From positions 1 through 7,060 of the forward strand of contig CALAMC010000115.1 of the NCBI GenBank assembly GCA_937925655.1: a stretch of DNA of 7,060 bases, in the 5' to 3' direction. Source of the DNA: an uncultured candidate division Zixibacteria bacterium (lineage in GTDB: Bacteria; Zixibacteria; MSB-5A5; GN15; PGXB01). A model generated the notes under the pieces. The model worked only from the letters and a program-made list of their open reading frames with translations, was not told the DNA's origin and ran no database searches. The position numbers and the translations under genes are program-made. Of this stretch, positions 5,825 to 7,060 are shown piece by piece. Positions within the stretch are counted from its first letter, which is position 1, and each line of letters begins with the position of its first letter.

Positions 5825-7060
5825 TTATTCGATTGTCCGGGCTGTATCCGGCCAATGCCCTTTTACCGGTCCGGGGGCGCTGCAAAAAGACGTCAGGAAC
5901 TGGTCCACCCATTTGAAGACCGTGTTGCGGCTTATTTGCGTTCTCATTTTTCGCATCCTGTTTCGTCTTTCCGTTTCATCCATAAAATAAGCATAAAAGA
6001 TGGCATCCGCAACCTCTATTACATTATACGGATTAACCAGGATGGCGCCGCCATTCAGGGCACTGGCGGCCCCGGCAAATTCGGATAAGATTAGAACCCC
6101 ATCGCCGTCGCAATGGGAGGCGCAATACTCTTTGGAAACCAGATTCATACCGTCTTTGAGAGGCGTAATCAAGGCTATTTCGGATGCTTTATAATACCCC
6201 AAAAGTTCTGCGGGAGAAAGAGTTCCGAAAATATAATGAATCGGCACCCAGCCTTCTGATGTAAATTTTCCATTAATCCGCCCCACCATTTCGTCGATCT
6301 GGCTTTTCATAAGCCGATATTCGGGGACCTCTCCACGACTTGGCACAACTATTTGTACCAGAACGACTTTATGAAGAAGATCGGGGTAACGCTCAAGGCA
6401 GTTTTCAAAAGCAAGGAGCCGGTGCGGAATGCCTTTGGTATAATCGAGTCGGTCAATACCGATAATTATTTTCTGGGTCGGGAATTTCTCATGAAAATAC
6501 CACGCGGAATCAGCGACTTCTTTCGATTTGGCATAATTGTTGAAATATTTGAAATCGATGCTGACCCCGAAGGCCCCACAACAACTGATGTCCCCTTCAT
6601 GGTTAATTATATTGAATTTTTTATCCTGGCTGACATGTGCCCGGGGTAATAACTGCCGGATACACCGAATGAAATTCCGACGGTCTCTCTCCGTTTGAAA
6701 GCCGATCAGGCGGTAGCTTAAGAGCGCTTCCAGTATCTCCTGCCGCCAAGGCAATCGGGCGAAAATATCATAGGGCGGAAACGGGATATGCAGAAAGAAG
6801 GCGGCCCGATCGGAAAATCCCATATCGTTGAGGAAATGACCGACCAGCATCAAATGATAATCATGGACCCAGATAAAGTTATCGGCGGTCGCGAATTTAA
6901 CGGCCGCTTCGGCGAATTTATAATTGGCCCGTTGATATATTTCCCAATGGGAATTGTCAAAAATACAATGATCGAGAAGGTCATGAAACAAAGGCCAGAT
7001 GGCTTCATTGGAGAAGCCGCGATAGAATCCCCTGATTTCTTCTTCGTCAAGATCGACCAG
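5825..7060 (-). CDS. otsA: Trehalose-6-phosphate synthase, GT20 family (5' end cut by window edge)
   Basis: The C-terminal 411 residues of a cytoplasmic glycosyltransferase that joins glucose from UDP-glucose (or another NDP-glucose) to glucose-6-phosphate, giving trehalose-6-phosphate. The frame stays open to the right edge and starts there with LVDLDEEEIRGFYRGFSNEA followed by IWPLFH, the conserved region before the first core motif, so the TTG at 6991 is internal. About 60-90 N-terminal residues are missing, judged against E. coli OtsA (474 residues). Motifs by partial numbering: WVHDYHLM (64-71), FLHIPFPP (89-96), IDRLDYTKGIP (202-212) with the Arg and Lys that hold the donor phosphates, PLKDGMNLVSKEY (300-312) and LSEFAGAA (325-332). 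The protein ends soon after the GT20 fold, with no fused phosphatase domain. Glucosylglycerol-phosphate synthase is the main alternative within GT20. It lies 98 bp upstream of the aminotransferase gene, same strand; any promoter is outside the window. Confidence 0.93.
   Translation of the reverse strand: MVDLDEEEIRGFYRGFSNEAIWPLFHDLLDHCIFDNSHWEIYQRANYKFAEAAVKFATADNFIWVHDYHLMLVGHFLNDMGFSDRAAFFLHIPFPPYDIFARLPWRQEILEALLSYRLIGFQTERDRRNFIRCIRQLLPRAHVSQDKKFNIINHEGDISCCGAFGVSIDFKYFNNYAKSKEVADSAWYFHEKFPTQKIIIGIDRLDYTKGIPHRLLAFENCLERYPDLLHKVVLVQIVVPSRGEVPEYRLMKSQIDEMVGRINGKFTSEGWVPIHYIFGTLSPAELLGYYKASEIALITPLKDGMNLVSKEYCASHCDGDGVLILSEFAGAASALNGGAILVNPYNVIEVADAIFYAYFMDETERRNRMRKMRTQISRNTVFKWVDQFLTSFCSAPGPVKGHWPDTARTIE

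Noticed and set aside
4920..5990. A 356-codon plus-strand open frame covering much of the aminotransferase gene and the end of otsA
   Set aside because: It is antisense to two genes with full family motifs, crosses the boundary between them, and its product shows no recognisable domain. It is a by-product of GC-biased codons on the other strand.
6989..6991. TTG as the start of otsA
   Set aside because: The frame continues upstream to the window edge with the conserved RGFYRGFSNEAIWPLFH region of GT20, so this TTG is an internal Leu codon.
1..7060. CRISPR array, tRNA, rRNA or insertion sequence
   Set aside because: No regularly spaced repeats, no tRNA cloverleaf or rRNA-like stretch, and no transposase or terminal inverted repeats with target duplications were seen on reading.

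Overview
The window reads as bacterial chromosome. Genes are closely spaced, each has a Shine-Dalgarno site, and no phage or transposon genes are visible. GC is moderate: by eye about 53% in sampled lines of the aminotransferase gene, and often 32-50% (with richer patches) in the left half. The phylum cannot be fixed from this sequence. One promoter fits both the sigma70 pattern and the TTG-N19-TAnnTTTG pattern known from Bacteroidetes, which weakly hints at the FCB supergroup.

Layout, left to right: an AT-rich non-coding edge (1-133); a GNAT acetyltransferase on the minus strand (134-637); a SLOG-SLATT membrane protein on the minus strand (696-2450); a 425-bp divergent intergenic region (2451-2875) with a good promoter for the SLOG-SLATT gene and a short palindrome; a plus-strand gene (2876-4312) joining an alpha/alpha-toroid domain to a nucleoside-deoxyribosyltransferase/TIR-like domain; a convergent gap (4313-4439) with a near-perfect intrinsic terminator; an ornithine-type class III aminotransferase on the minus strand (4440-5726); and the C-terminal part of trehalose-6-phosphate synthase on the minus strand (5825 to the right edge, 5' end missing).

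The right half is ordinary metabolism: OtsA makes trehalose-6-phosphate and the aminotransferase links ornithine and glutamate. The left half looks accessory. The two divergent genes pair a predicted nucleotide-sensing, membrane-perforating protein (SLOG + SLATT) with a protein whose C-terminus carries the conserved Glu of nucleoside-processing NDT-like domains. This resembles Thoeris-type signalling, where an enzyme makes or alters a nucleotide and a SLOG protein senses it and acts as effector, but the domain set differs from Thoeris. I propose it as a candidate undescribed nucleotide-signal defence or stress module. The GNAT gene, 58 bp downstream of the SLOG-SLATT gene and on the same strand, may be a third member or an unrelated neighbour.
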